Below the pieces are notes generated by a model. That model had not been told where the DNA came from and ran no database searches. It was given only the letters and a program-made list of their open reading frames with translations. Below, one piece after another: positions 1 to 11,600 of a stretch of 64,000 nt of DNA (position 1 is the stretch's first letter; every line of letters starts with the position of its first letter). Source of the stretch: Corella eumyota (lineage: Eukaryota; Chordata; Ascidiacea; Phlebobranchia; Corellidae). The stretch covers positions 1,054,001-1,118,000 of the forward strand of contig OY720103.1 of assembly GCA_963082875.1 (NCBI GenBank), in the 5' to 3' direction. A program made the translations under genes and the position numbers.

Positions 1-28
1 TGTTAATTTCAACAAAACCCAGAGAAAT

Positions 29-2062
29 ATGAAATGGAAAGTTCCATCGTATTTAGAGGAGGATTCAGATTCAGATGATGATATTGTTTTGGACAGCTCA
101 AAGTTTTTTAAAAAACCTAAAGAGGATCCAAAGAAACTTAAAGTTTCACAAGATGATAAACAGCCTCGAACATCACCTTTTCCAAGACAACATGCAGTGT
201 TCGATGACACTTCAACAAAAAAAAGAGAAGTGGAATCACTGTCTCCAAGGCAACAAAAGAGTTCAATTTCCTCTCCTCAACATTCTATTTCCTCCCCAAG
301 AAGAGTGTTAAGTCCAACTTTGGGTAAAAGTGAACATCAAGTCACTAACCAACAAAAATCTTTCTTAAATTCAAATGTTAACATTTCCGGTGAAAACGAA
401 GAAAGAAAATCAGAAGAATCTGAATTAAAGACTAAAAATACAACAATCAAACCTAAGGAAAGAAAGAAAAAGCAAGACAATGATAAAGAATTGGATAATC
501 TCTTAGCTTCTTTAAAATCTGACAATGACAAAGAAAATTACAACAAAGAAGCTAAAAAGGAGAAATCTTCAGGTGATGCTGACTCATTCAAAAACTCTCA
601 ATCTATAATTGATTTTTTGATGGATGACTCCATTAAACCAACCCCAGCTCCTAGAAAACAGACATTTGAGGAGGCAAAGCGAGAACGTTCTCGCAGTGGA
701 AGTAGACCAGGTAGTGCAAAATCTCGAGACCGATCTCCCACTCCACCTAGTGTTATACTAGGGCCAAAAAAAAGAGAAAGGAAAAAGTCTAAAGACTCAC
801 AACCGGATTTTTTAAAACTTCAACCCATTTTTGGCCCACAAAAGATTGCAGAAAAGGACAAAGGCGATGATTTGAGTAAAGTTACTTCTCCTAAAAGCCC
901 GTTAAAAAAGACAAAATCCGAAGATGCTGATGACAAGACTGAAAACACTTCAGCCGATGATTTGTTGGCAATGTTTGAGCAAACCAACATTGACTCAGGT
1001 ACCCCAAAATCATTACCATTTCCTGATCAAAATAAAACAGAAATAAGGGAAAAAGAGACACCCTTGGATGAAGTTGTTAAACAAACAGAAGAGGCCGAGC
1101 CGAAGCAGCGAACATCGCAACAATTAATTACTAACGTGATCGAAAATGTTGCAACACATAATGATGAGGTAAATATAAAGCATGATCAAATGAGAGCTCT
1201 GGGTATAAAAGAGGAAGAAATTGTTGCAGAGAGTGTTAAGTCTGAGCATTCTGTTAAGCGGAAAAAGAGAGTTAAATCTGGGGTTAAATCATATCGCACT
1301 CCACCAGTTGGGTATAAAGGTCTGGGGTCTACAACTTCTTTAAAACAACTAAAAACTTATAATTCCACTCAAGAGGTCGAGTCCAATTCATCAGTTGATA
1401 TTCGGAACTCGGTTTATTTGGAATGGTTGGCAGACAGAGAGAAGAAAAAGAAAGTTGCAAAAAAGGCTGAAGAAGAGAGAATTGCGTTAGAGAATGAAAA
1501 AAAAGAGAAAGAAAAGAAGGACAGAATCGAAGAGGCTAATTCAACTCGTGATGCTTGGATGGAGCAGAAAAATGAAGAGATGAAAGAGAAAGAAGCAATT
1601 AGACGTCGCGAAGTAAAAAAAGAGAGACAAGAAAAACTGAGAAAAGAAGAGGAAAAATGGAAGTCAGAGAAAAAGGCAGATGCAAGGAGAAAAAATGCTT
1701 TGGAAGATGCTCGAAAAAAGCACCGTGCCGAGCAGAAAAAAATTCAAGATGAGAAAATGCTGAAACTGCAACAAGAGAAAGAGAAAAAGAAAGAAAGTGA
1801 GAAAGCAACCAAAGAATGGAAGGAGAAAAAACAAGAGAGAATAAAAAAGGAGAAAAAAGAAAAACAAAAAGAAGAGAGAGAAAAGAAGAAAAAGGAGGAC
1901 GAAAAAGAAAGAAAACGTAAAGAAGAAGCAGAAGAGAAGTATATGAAATGGAAAGAGCAAAAAGAAAATGAACAAAGTATGAAAAATAAAACTGTTTATC
2001 ACGACACAGAGGAAAGGCCAATGTGGAGCCCTGCAAACAAAGTCATACCAAGAGCTCGTTGA
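29..2062 (+). CDS. MAP9: MAP9 (microtubule-associated protein 9/ASAP), single exon here
   Basis: This is a 677-residue open frame. The N-terminal part is acidic and then Ser/Pro/Lys-rich and probably disordered. From about residue 465 to 650 it is an almost uninterrupted Lys/Glu/Arg-rich coiled coil with periodic Trp (EWL, AWMEQK, KWKSEK, EWKEKK, KWKEQK). Vertebrate MAP9 has the same plan: an acidic D/S patch near the start, a VYQEWL-type motif opening the coiled coil (here VYLEWL), periodic W-x-x-K blocks, and a WSP-containing C-terminus (here WSPANKV). MAP9 binds spindle and ciliary microtubules. No in-frame stop lies between base 2 and the ATG, and cccag at 18-22 resembles a splice acceptor, so a short upstream exon, or SL trans-splicing at this site, is possible. 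Length is close to human MAP9 (about 650 residues). The high Lys/Glu content makes the coiled coil alone weak evidence; the end motifs carry the call. Confidence 0.82.
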   Translation: MKWKVPSYLEEDSDSDDDIVLDSSKFFKKPKEDPKKLKVSQDDKQPRTSPFPRQHAVFDDTSTKKREVESLSPRQQKSSISSPQHSISSPRRVLSPTLGKSEHQVTNQQKSFLNSNVNISGENEERKSEESELKTKNTTIKPKERKKKQDNDKELDNLLASLKSDNDKENYNKEAKKEKSSGDADSFKNSQSIIDFLMDDSIKPTPAPRKQTFEEAKRERSRSGSRPGSAKSRDRSPTPPSVILGPKKRERKKSKDSQPDFLKLQPIFGPQKIAEKDKGDDLSKVTSPKSPLKKTKSEDADDKTENTSADDLLAMFEQTNIDSGTPKSLPFPDQNKTEIREKETPLDEVVKQTEEAEPKQRTSQQLITNVIENVATHNDEVNIKHDQMRALGIKEEEIVAESVKSEHSVKRKKRVKSGVKSYRTPPVGYKGLGSTTSLKQLKTYNSTQEVESNSSVDIRNSVYLEWLADREKKKKVAKKAEEERIALENEKKEKEKKDRIEEANSTRDAWMEQKNEEMKEKEAIRRREVKKERQEKLRKEEEKWKSEKKADARRKNALEDARKKHRAEQKKIQDEKMLKLQQEKEKKKESEKATKEWKEKKQERIKKEKKEKQKEEREKKKKEDEKERKRKEEAEEKYMKWKEQKENEQSMKNKTVYHDTEERPMWSPANKVIPRAR

Positions 2063-2587
2063 CAATCTCTTTAATGCTCTTTTATCAAAAAACAAATATT
2101 TATAAACTTTTTTCTTGATTTTATCGCATGAGATAAGTGGCATAAGTTGCAGTTGTTAACATGGTAGTAAGTAACTGTTATGTTGTGTTTTTTGTAACTT
2201 TAAAATTAAAGTTTTATGCAGATTTAAAAGTAATTGTATAGGGGTCACTGTGACAAGTAAACATGACTTTTTAATTATACTAACATATCGTACAATTTAT
2301 GTTTATGAAGGATGTAGTATTTGTTTAAATTCCAAAAGTTTTTGTAAGGTTTTAAAATTTTAAATCAAGCTCATTGTGATTTGTATTTTTAAATTTAAGT
2401 GCGCAATAATAAAAATGAGATGTCTGATAATAAACTGTTTAAATACAGAAAAGTGTTTGTGTTAGTGAAAGTTATTAATAAGCCGGTTATTTAGCTAAGG
2501 ATGTTAGTGTATCATAATTACAACTAGACTACTTAATCTCTACTTAAGAAAAATTTTAGTAAGCTACTTAGAACTAAACACATGTTT
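2063..2587. other. Convergent 3' intergenic region between MAP9 and the polycystin gene
   Basis: AT-rich sequence with no coding potential. It holds the MAP9 3' UTR and must also hold the 3' UTR of the minus-strand polycystin gene. No canonical AATAAA was seen on the minus strand between 2588 and 2440. Confidence 0.6.
2408..2434 (+). terminator. Poly(A) signals of the MAP9 transcript
   Basis: Two AATAAA hexamers (2408-2413 and 2429-2434) lie about 350 bases after the MAP9 stop codon. They imply a 3' UTR of roughly 0.4 kb that ends some 150 bases from the stop codon of the convergent polycystin gene. Confidence 0.5.
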
Positions 2588-5500
2588 CTATAAGTACAAT
2601 AAATCCTTTCTAATTTCCCCAAATATCATATCAACCTCATCAGCAATTATATCCATTTTTGTTTCTTTTGTTTCTCCACAGTTATCTAATTCATTGACAA
2701 AATCAAATTTCGAGAAATCAATAGCATCAATGGATTTCTCGATGTCCATTAATCTCCTTAAAGCTTTGTACTGCTTATCACTATCATCTACTTTATTTCT
2801 ATTCTAAATAAATTAAAAACAATATCACAATTCTAAATTCTAGAACAATATCACAATTCTAAATTCTACAACATTATCATATTTTTACAAAAATACATCA
2901 ATTTCAAATTCTACAACAATTTCACAATTCCAAATTCTAGAACAATAATTTTACCACCTTTTTTAGTTGTGTTGTATATTTAACATTCTTTAATTAATCT
3001 TTATAAGTTATAACATTTTTCAGTTATACCTACCACCTTAAGCATTTTCCAAATTTACTAGTTTAATCAATGCTATTAATTATTAAAAAAAGGGATTATA
3101 ACACAGTTCATGCAACTTTCTAATTACACTTACTCTACTTAGAATGCTAAAAATCTTAACAACAACAAAAATTACTTGCAAGAAAAGAAATAATATCAAA
3201 TAAATTGTTCACTTACTTTTCTCGATCGTTTGTGTTTTCGATTTTTCATTTTTCTTTTAATCACATTTGTTATTTCACCAGCTTGATCAGTTTTAATTTC
3301 TGATTGAAATTCTAAAATACATAAAAAAATTTAATATTATAAAATGTAAAGTTAAAAAAACTAAAATACCTTTTTGTAGAGTTGAATTTTGTTCAATTGA
3401 ATTATCTTCTTCAACAAAGTATTTGCAGGCAACTTCAGGTTTTTTAAAAGATCTTCGAACCCAGTTTACCATAAGTCTAAAATGTTCATAAAAGACAAAT
3501 TAATAGAAGTAATTAACATATCCCAATTCAAAACCTTTACAAAAATACCCGAGTGCTATTTCTAGATAAGCATGTTTTTCATCTTTGTTTGATTTTAATT
3601 GAATTCTTGCAGAATGTAGCAGGCTATCAATGGTCCCAAACAAAAGATTCAGCATCAAAAATGTCATGTGACAATTGAATGCAAAAAATAAAAGCTTGGC
3701 AAAAAACACACTGACCTTAAAATACCAAAAAACTTTTATTTTGCAAATATTATATTTTTTTGTAAATATCTTTATCCTCGATGTGGGAAAGTCGAATGCG
3801 CGACCTAAACATAGAGTAACATAAGTTACTCCGACCCAGTCTCGAGTTCCTGTTGCAGTTTGGGATATTATAGATTATAATTGGGCGATAATTATGCTGC
3901 TGATTGCTGGCTCAGCAGGGGTTCGTACCGTTTATAGCGCCTTACCCAAGGGCGCTACACCATGAGATCAGTGGGGATTGAACCCACGACCTCATGCGTG
4001 GTGTAGCAAGTGTTCTTACCACTACACCACTCTGCCAGTAAATATTACAAGTTGTTAATTTTAATTATTCCAAAAAAAAAAGAAAATTACATCTGACATA
4101 TCTTCGTATTCAGGGCTTCCGAGTAGAATTCCAAACAGAGTTCCCAAAGTTGTTATAAAAGTTTGAAAGTTCTTCAAAGCTACAGAAAACAGGATGTAAG
4201 CAGCAAGTGCATATGCAATCATGGTGAGAAGAGAGTAAATAAAAAACTCAGTAATTATCTAAATAAAATTTAAATGGTTTATGAATGATGTACACTGACA
4301 ATATTGTGAAGTTTTTAAAAGACTTGGATTATCTACATGAGGTCATTGGTTAGATTACTAATGCCTTCTTGCTTTACACTTTAAATAGTAAAAACTTTTG
4401 CCAAACCAAATACCATTACGCAGATAAATTATCAGCCATTTATGATTACTAATAATTTTTTAAACTACCCAAGTCAACACGATGTTGGGTTGGGGAATCA
4501 AAAAAAAAATGAAATTGTTGTTTTACTAACTTACATCTTTGCCAGCTTGAAACATAACAGCAAATTTAACCATTTGTTTTTGATATTGAAAAAACTCCAA
4601 AACACGAATTGTTTCAAAGAATAAAATGGCTCCAATAAGTTCTCGTTGTAAATATGATAGTGCAGAGAGTGTATGAAAATTTGTAAAAATATCTAAAACA
4701 TAATTTAAAATTAAAACACATTATAACATAACATGTAAAATTGGCACCCATAAAATTTAAGATCTCAGCAAATAGTTGCCAAAATTTATTTTATTTTAAA
4801 TTTCCATGAATTGGACATACATATATCTACCAACAAGTTATTTTATATATTAATATCTTACATGTATTTTTCTGAAAAGTTTTGAGAGTTTCTTCTTGGA
4901 TGGAATAACTGATCACAGTTGCAATAACAAATGAAAACACCAACACAATTCTCATCTGACAAATTTAAAAAAGAATTTATTTAAAAGCACTAGTCAATAC
5001 TCAGGCCTAACATTGCATATTAAGTGTCATAATATAGTCGCAACTCTTAACAAATATTTTTCTGTGATAATTTACCAATGCAACACAAACAATGGTTTTA
5101 TTCATTTTAAATGCTTATAAATATTTTTTAATTAATATGTTCATTTTATTTTCTTACCACTCCAAAAAAGTTCCACACATTTCTGACAAATTTTTTTGGA
5201 TTTTTAACCAATTTTTTGATGGTTAATGCCATGTAGTAGAAAGCTACAATTCCAGATACACAAGTTGCAATAAAAACACTTAACGATCTGTCCAGGCTGT
5301 ATAAGCTAAACATAAAGAATAATGTATTAAGAATATTACTGATAGTAAATTACTGATGATGTGTAAAGCACTTGGCCTTAACACAAGAGGTCCTAGGTTC
5401 AATTTTTACTGCTTTCATGTTATGGCCCCTCGAGTAAGGCCCTTACACACAAAAATAAAAAAAAATCATTTTTTTGTAATTTCTAAAAGTAACTAGTTTT

Positions 5501-8500
5501 AAAATAATTTTACAGAAACGATCTTAATTTTGCTTTTACAAAAACCTACTTAAATGGTTGTATAGTTGCCGTGGCAACAACACCTCCAGTGGATGGGAAC
5601 TCACACATCAAGACAACAGTTGTAAAAATATTTGAGTTGACGTTAAAAAGTGTGAACTCAACAAACATGGCACGAGCGGGTCGTGATATCCAAGAGTTAT
5701 GGAACAAGTTTTGGAATATTGAAGATGCAGTTGCTTTATTTACACCTAAAATTAAACAAGTTAAAATAAAGAAGAACTATTAATAGAGCCAAACAAATAT
5801 CGTAAGAACGTTTATATATAGATTTTAATAGTTTATTGCCATCTGTATTCTAACTGTTTTAACATGTCATAACAAATATTTGACTGTAATGTGTGCACCA
5901 CAAATGGCTGTTTTATTGAAGGCCTAAAAATTTAACACACATTTAGCATTTTAATCTGCCTTATATTTAGATATAATTGCATGCCCTTGATATGTATAAA
6001 AGGGAAACAATTTGAGTTTACCTAAATCAGCTAGGTACCCTCCCCCACCATAGTAAGACACCTTTCCTAACATTGGCAATGATTTTGTGACATCACTATC
6101 AGAGTAAGTCCAATAATCTTCCGATAATGTAGAATCAACTGGATCTAATGCTTTCCAATTTAAAGAATATTTATTTTTATCTTCATTGTAGAAAAAATAG
6201 TCGAGATAACAAATGCGATTAATTGTTTCACTGATTTTATTCGGTACGCAGGAATCTATAAAGAAAATTGTTAAAAAATTAGTTTTAAAATATCATTTAA
6301 AATTAATTACAAATTTAAATAAACACACAACATTTTTATTCAAGTTAAATGATATTTGCTAAATAAATACATACTTTTATATAGTAAAATGAATAATAAG
6401 TATACTAGTAACAGAACTTCACTATCTACAAGTGTAAATATAATGATTGAAAAGATTTAAATTGAACCTGGTTGTGTTCTGACCAATCTCAACCTAACAG
6501 GTCCAACTCTATAATTTGCTTCATCATCAATGAAAACTCTTTGCTTCCAATTTTTCCTCTCACCATTGTAGTTTGTGTCAGGATATAGATTTATTATTAA
6601 AGTATTTTCAATATAGTCGGTTAGATCAGCTATATTAGAAATCTGTAAATGAGGAAAAGTTAGGGTGAAAGAGAGGTTATTTTATATGTGACGGGATGTT
6701 TAAATATTGTTCTTTTTAAAATTAATAAAATAAATTAAAATTTCACCTCCTCAAAATCTTCTACGCATAAAACATTTCGTAGTTGGTCGGTCAAATAAAA
6801 GAAGTTTTTATTTTGATGATCATGATAGGCAACAAATAGTAACAACACTTCAAAAATTTGTAAAAATTAAAGTTTAACAGAAATCCAAAAATAATTTGAA
6901 ATCCTTTTATAATTTAAAATCCTTATTGTTAAAGAAATTGCATGAACATGGTAATAGTACTTACAAATGTAGATGATAAAAACAGCAAGTCTGTGTGTAA
7001 ATCTTAAAGCTCTCTTTTCAACTTTACGTTGGTGTCTTATCTTAACTAGATGATCATCAGGTTCAGGGGTGATTGTCCTTCCATCTTTAAGAAAAAAATC
7101 TATTAAGTTTTTAAAAAAGAAGTGGGTTTTGTAAATTTATTCCTGTTGGAAAGGTGACAAAGGCATTTTAGTATATAAAGGTATGTGTAAAAACTTTACA
7201 AATTTGTTTTTATATAATTCATTTTGTGATTTTTTATTATCGCATTAGTGCAACATTTTGTATACCCTTTAATTTGTCATTACTAATAATAAAGTGAAAA
7301 AATGCTCATGTATTGATTACAATATTAACTTAAATTAAAACTTGAAACTTGCCATTATCTTGTTCATCGTCATCAACTATGTTTTTGGGTGGAGGTGGAG
7401 TTATAATTATGTCCCGACTTTCTTGCCACTTTTTTGCCAGATTTTTTGTTTTTCGACATAGGAATGCCAACACAACAGCAATCAACATTATCTAATAAAA
7501 ACAGAATTATTATCAGCAATTAATTTAACACTCAGCATTTTACTTGTTGTAGTAAGATCAGTTAGATTTAGTGGGTTAAATTTGGTAAACTTACTTTAAT
7601 TGGTTCAATAATAATTGCATTTTCAGCTATGGACAGAACAGTTGAAGATAACCATCTCTCCGACTTCTCTTTACCCCATTGAAAGCTAAACAATTACTGT
7701 GTTAAAATATCAATAAAGCTTCTATATGTTAACTTATTACCTGTATAAAATAGTGAAGAACCCAGAAGCCAGGACACCAACTACAAATATAATCCAACCA
7801 ATATATATAAACCAATGTGGCAAACCTTTTGATTCATTTTCTGGCTTCTAAAAGTTGTGATACAATTAACAAAACATTATTGATAGTAAAAAATGACTAA
7901 GTCATAATTTAAAACATGCCCAAATTATTCAATATATTTATACATAACTTAACAGTATAACATAGCATGGCACTGTACAATACCAATTAAATAATTGTAA
8001 AATATACTTAACTGTTAGAACAAGCTAATAAAAAAGGTTAATTATATATGACCCTGAAAATAAAAACTTAAACAGACACTATTGGATTTATAAATAGAAT
8101 ATTTCACCGGTGGTTTGTCCAAAGAGCCAAATGACAAATCCACAATTTCATCGTCTTTTTGTTTATCTTCTGTTCTTCGAAACAGTTGTACAATTAACAA
8201 GGATGGGGGTAGAACAATGAGAGCTGATACAACACTTATCCAAATAGTTTTTAAATCAATCACTATTGGACCAATCTTTAAGACGGAACCACTGCAAGAA
8301 AGGGTATCACATTAAAAGTCTTTTTGTAGTAATCTTATATACAAAAGCGACAAAAATTTAGACTTTATTAGAATAGATACTTTTTATTGAAAAATTTAAA
8401 AAGTAATTTTAAATCAAAAGTTTTATATGCAAAAATGATAAAGTTTTAACTTTATTAGAATAGACTTCTTTATTTAAAAATAAAAAAACAATTACATTAC

Positions 8501-8697
8501 TTACCTTTCTTCTACTTCAGAGTCTTCATAGTAGAACATAGCATTAGAAATCATGGTTAGAAATAGAGCCAATAAAGCACAAGCCAATCGCTGACATCTA
8601 GTGAAGTTGGTTCGGTTGTGGTTGACAAACACAGAAAATAACATGTTACCATCCGTTAACCCCTCCTTTGCTGTCAGAGAAAATACTCTCCTGAAAA
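2588..8697 (-). other. Polycystin transmembrane bundle, TOP-like extracellular loop and C-terminal channel region
   Basis: Exons near 8693, 8293, 7855, 7685, 7494, 7085, 6840, 6642, 6256, 5755, 5306, 4956, 4694, 4258, 3717, 3478, 3312 and 2803 give family blocks in order: FTRCQRLACALLALFLTMIS, NAMFYYED, LPHWFIYIGWII, then VGPVRLRLVR, YYGGGGYLADLG, SRPARAMFVEFTLFNVNSQI, VVLMCEFPSTGG, the last transmembrane helices with FGILLGSPEYEDM, and a short charged tail (KRKMKNRKHKRSRK). PARAMFVEFTLFN corresponds to the TRAVFVEFT-YN block shared by polycystins. The C-terminus is shorter than that of human PKD1. No clear coiled coil was seen in the tail. Confidence 0.88.
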
Positions 8698-11600
8698 AAT
8701 TGATTGTTAATAGTAGTATGGTCAGTAATGCTTTATAAATGAAGTTTTAACCAAAGTTTTTAAAGGTACATTTTTCTATGAAAAATAGAAATTGTAAATG
8801 GTTATAATTGTTTAGCAGAGCTTGTTGTAGTTTTTTAAATACAATTTATATTTAAGTGTATAATAGGTATAAAAATTAAGTGAAAAGTATAAAAATTAAG
8901 TGATATACAACTATGTTTATGATAAGATATTAGCATACTTAAAGTAGTTTAAATACAATTATAGTATTGCCTATTATGCTAACCAGAACAAATTAAAGTG
9001 AAACATAATATGTTATATATAAATACGAAAAGTAAGTTAATGTATTACTTGTATGAAGTTAAAGTATCTTCTCCAGCAACTGGAAGAACTCGATCTATTT
9101 TACCATCTCCCAACTCTACTGCTAACCAGGTATCACAAGGAAAAAAGAAGCTATGAAGTTTTTAAAGTTATGAGGTTGTAAAAACTTGACTTGTTAAGTA
9201 AAATAAAAAACGTTTAAGTAAAAACAAATATATAAAAATTGATTTGAAAAAAATTAGATACCGGGTTATGTAATTTTCCAAAAAACACTTACGTTTCATC
9301 TGTGTGTAGATCTTCAACAATGACATCGTTTAAATACCAGTTAGCTCCAGTTCTACCTAACCCAGTGTTATCATGCCATACATGAATGTATTGCAAGTTA
9401 CCTAAATGGTGAGGAACACATAGAAGAAACTGAACAATACTTCCTCCTTCACACCAATGCTGAAAACAGAATATATTTATAGAACAAGAATAAAGAAGCC
9501 TAAACATTGGGTAAGTTGTCCAGGTAAAATGTTAAATTTTAGTTGAGTCTTGAAAAAATGTTTACCTTTTCACTTGTATCCTTTAACATTCTTGTATGGG
9601 TCTGTCCATCCTCTCCTGCCAGATCAAAATAAATATTTGATTTTGTGCCAGAATCACGACCGATTCCAGTGACAAAACTCATCTTGTAATAATATCCACC
9701 TCCTGCTGGGTTATCTGCCATTACTTTAACAGCCCACTGTACATAAGAAAAAAACGATCATTAGTTTTGGGAATTTTAAAAAAACTTTGTAAAGAAAAAA
9801 GTTGTAGTTGGGTTTGATATCAACTGCTTTTATGTTGTAGTGCCCTCAAATAAGGTGCTATAAACAGTATGAAATCATACTGACCCAATACTTAATCAGC
9901 GGCTAAATCTTAACTGTAAGATTTTTTATTTACATTTTTATGAGTTTTTTAAATTTGAAACAAAACTAGTTGTTTTTTTTAATGCTTTGCTTACCTTTTC
10001 CATGTCTTTTTTGTCTTGTCTTCTTGCCCAAATCAAAAGCAAACAAAAAACCACAAGGAATGAAATAACAGTCCATAAAACTGATCCATTATTTAACAAA
10101 TCAACTTTACTAAAAACAGTTGAGAAATCGATAAAGTTTGGAGCTACAAAAAACTCAGCACTTATAGTGTTAGAAGGTTGACTGCAAACACACTCTGTAT
10201 TCTCAATTGTAGAGTCAGGTGAAGCCTAAATTAAAACAAATAAACCAAATTCAAAAAGAAAGTTACAAAAACCGGCAGCATGGTGTAGTGGTAAGAACAC
10301 TTGCTACACCACCATGAGGTTGTGGGTTCAATCCCCACTTCTCTCATGCTGTAGCACCCTTGAGTAAGGCTATAAACGGTATAAACTCCTGCTGAGCCAA
10401 CACTTAGTCAGCAGCTTATCACTGTATATTAAAGCTTATCACTGTATGTATTTCCCTTATCACTGTATATTAAACTCATTGTTTTGGAAAAATATTGTTG
10501 TTATAACTTTAGAGTTTTTGGTTTTAGGTTAATCGAATAATTATACAAACTCACAGAGCAACCACCATCAGCCCATACCCCAGTTATTTCGTTGTAAACC
10601 TTACAAGATGGAGTAAATATGCTCATTGTGATATTTACATTTGATGTTGTGTCATTTGATAAAGAACGTTTCTTTCTAGTATCTGAAAATGAAAGTTTAC
10701 TGAAATGATTTTACTACTTAATAGCCTGCCCTATAGTCGGCATTTTATTTGGTGTTATATAAATACATATATACATACAGATATTGTCCAACAAGCTTTA
10801 TTATTTATAGATTTTTTATTTATTTTTTTTTTGTATATATCTTTATCCTTGATGTGGGAAAGTCGAATGTGCAACTTAAACATAGAATAACATAAGTTAC
10901 TCCGACCCAGTCTCGAGTTGCCTGTGGCAGTTTGGGATATTATAAATTATAATTGCCCAGTAACTATGCTGCTGATTAAGTGCTGGCTCGCCAGGAGTTC
11001 ATACCGTTTATAGCCTTACTCAGGGGCGCTACAGCATGTGATCAGTGAGGATTGAACTCATGACCCCATGTGTGGAGTAGTAAGTGTTCTTACCACTACG
11101 CCACGCTGCCGATGTTATATGGCCCAACTCATATATGCCTATGATAGTTTACCAGTGCACCACAAACAGCAGTTTTACTTACTTTGTAGGGCTTTAAAGT
11201 GCACTTACACATACATATATACATACAGATATGCTGCTGATTAAGTGCTGGCTCAGCAGGAGTTCATACCATTTATAGCGCCTTACTTATGGGCGCTACA
11301 GCATAAGATCAATGGGGATTGAACCCACGACCTTATGTGTGGTGTAGCAAGTGTTCTTACCACTATACCACGCTGCCGGTTTATATTAATATAACCTAAC
11401 CAAGATTTATAAATACTTACCAGTAGGTAATATCTCAGAGCTGAAATAATAAATTCCAGCTCCCTTGTGGTTCTTAGAAGGAATAAATATCTTGTAACGA
11501 TCATTCCCACTATGTTCAGTATAAGGAAGATGAAATACAAAGTCTGAAATATCAGCTTTTACATCTGGGTTGCTCGAATATTCCTGAAACAAATTTATAA

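Noticed and set aside
1599-2143. Two long minus-strand open frames rich in Phe, Leu and Ser
   Set aside because: They are antisense to the Lys/Glu-rich coiled coil of MAP9; the hydrophobic composition is a mirror of AAA/GAA codons.
10271-10350. tRNA gene suggested by intact A and B boxes
   Set aside because: It is the head of a multi-copy SINE whose other parts follow directly.
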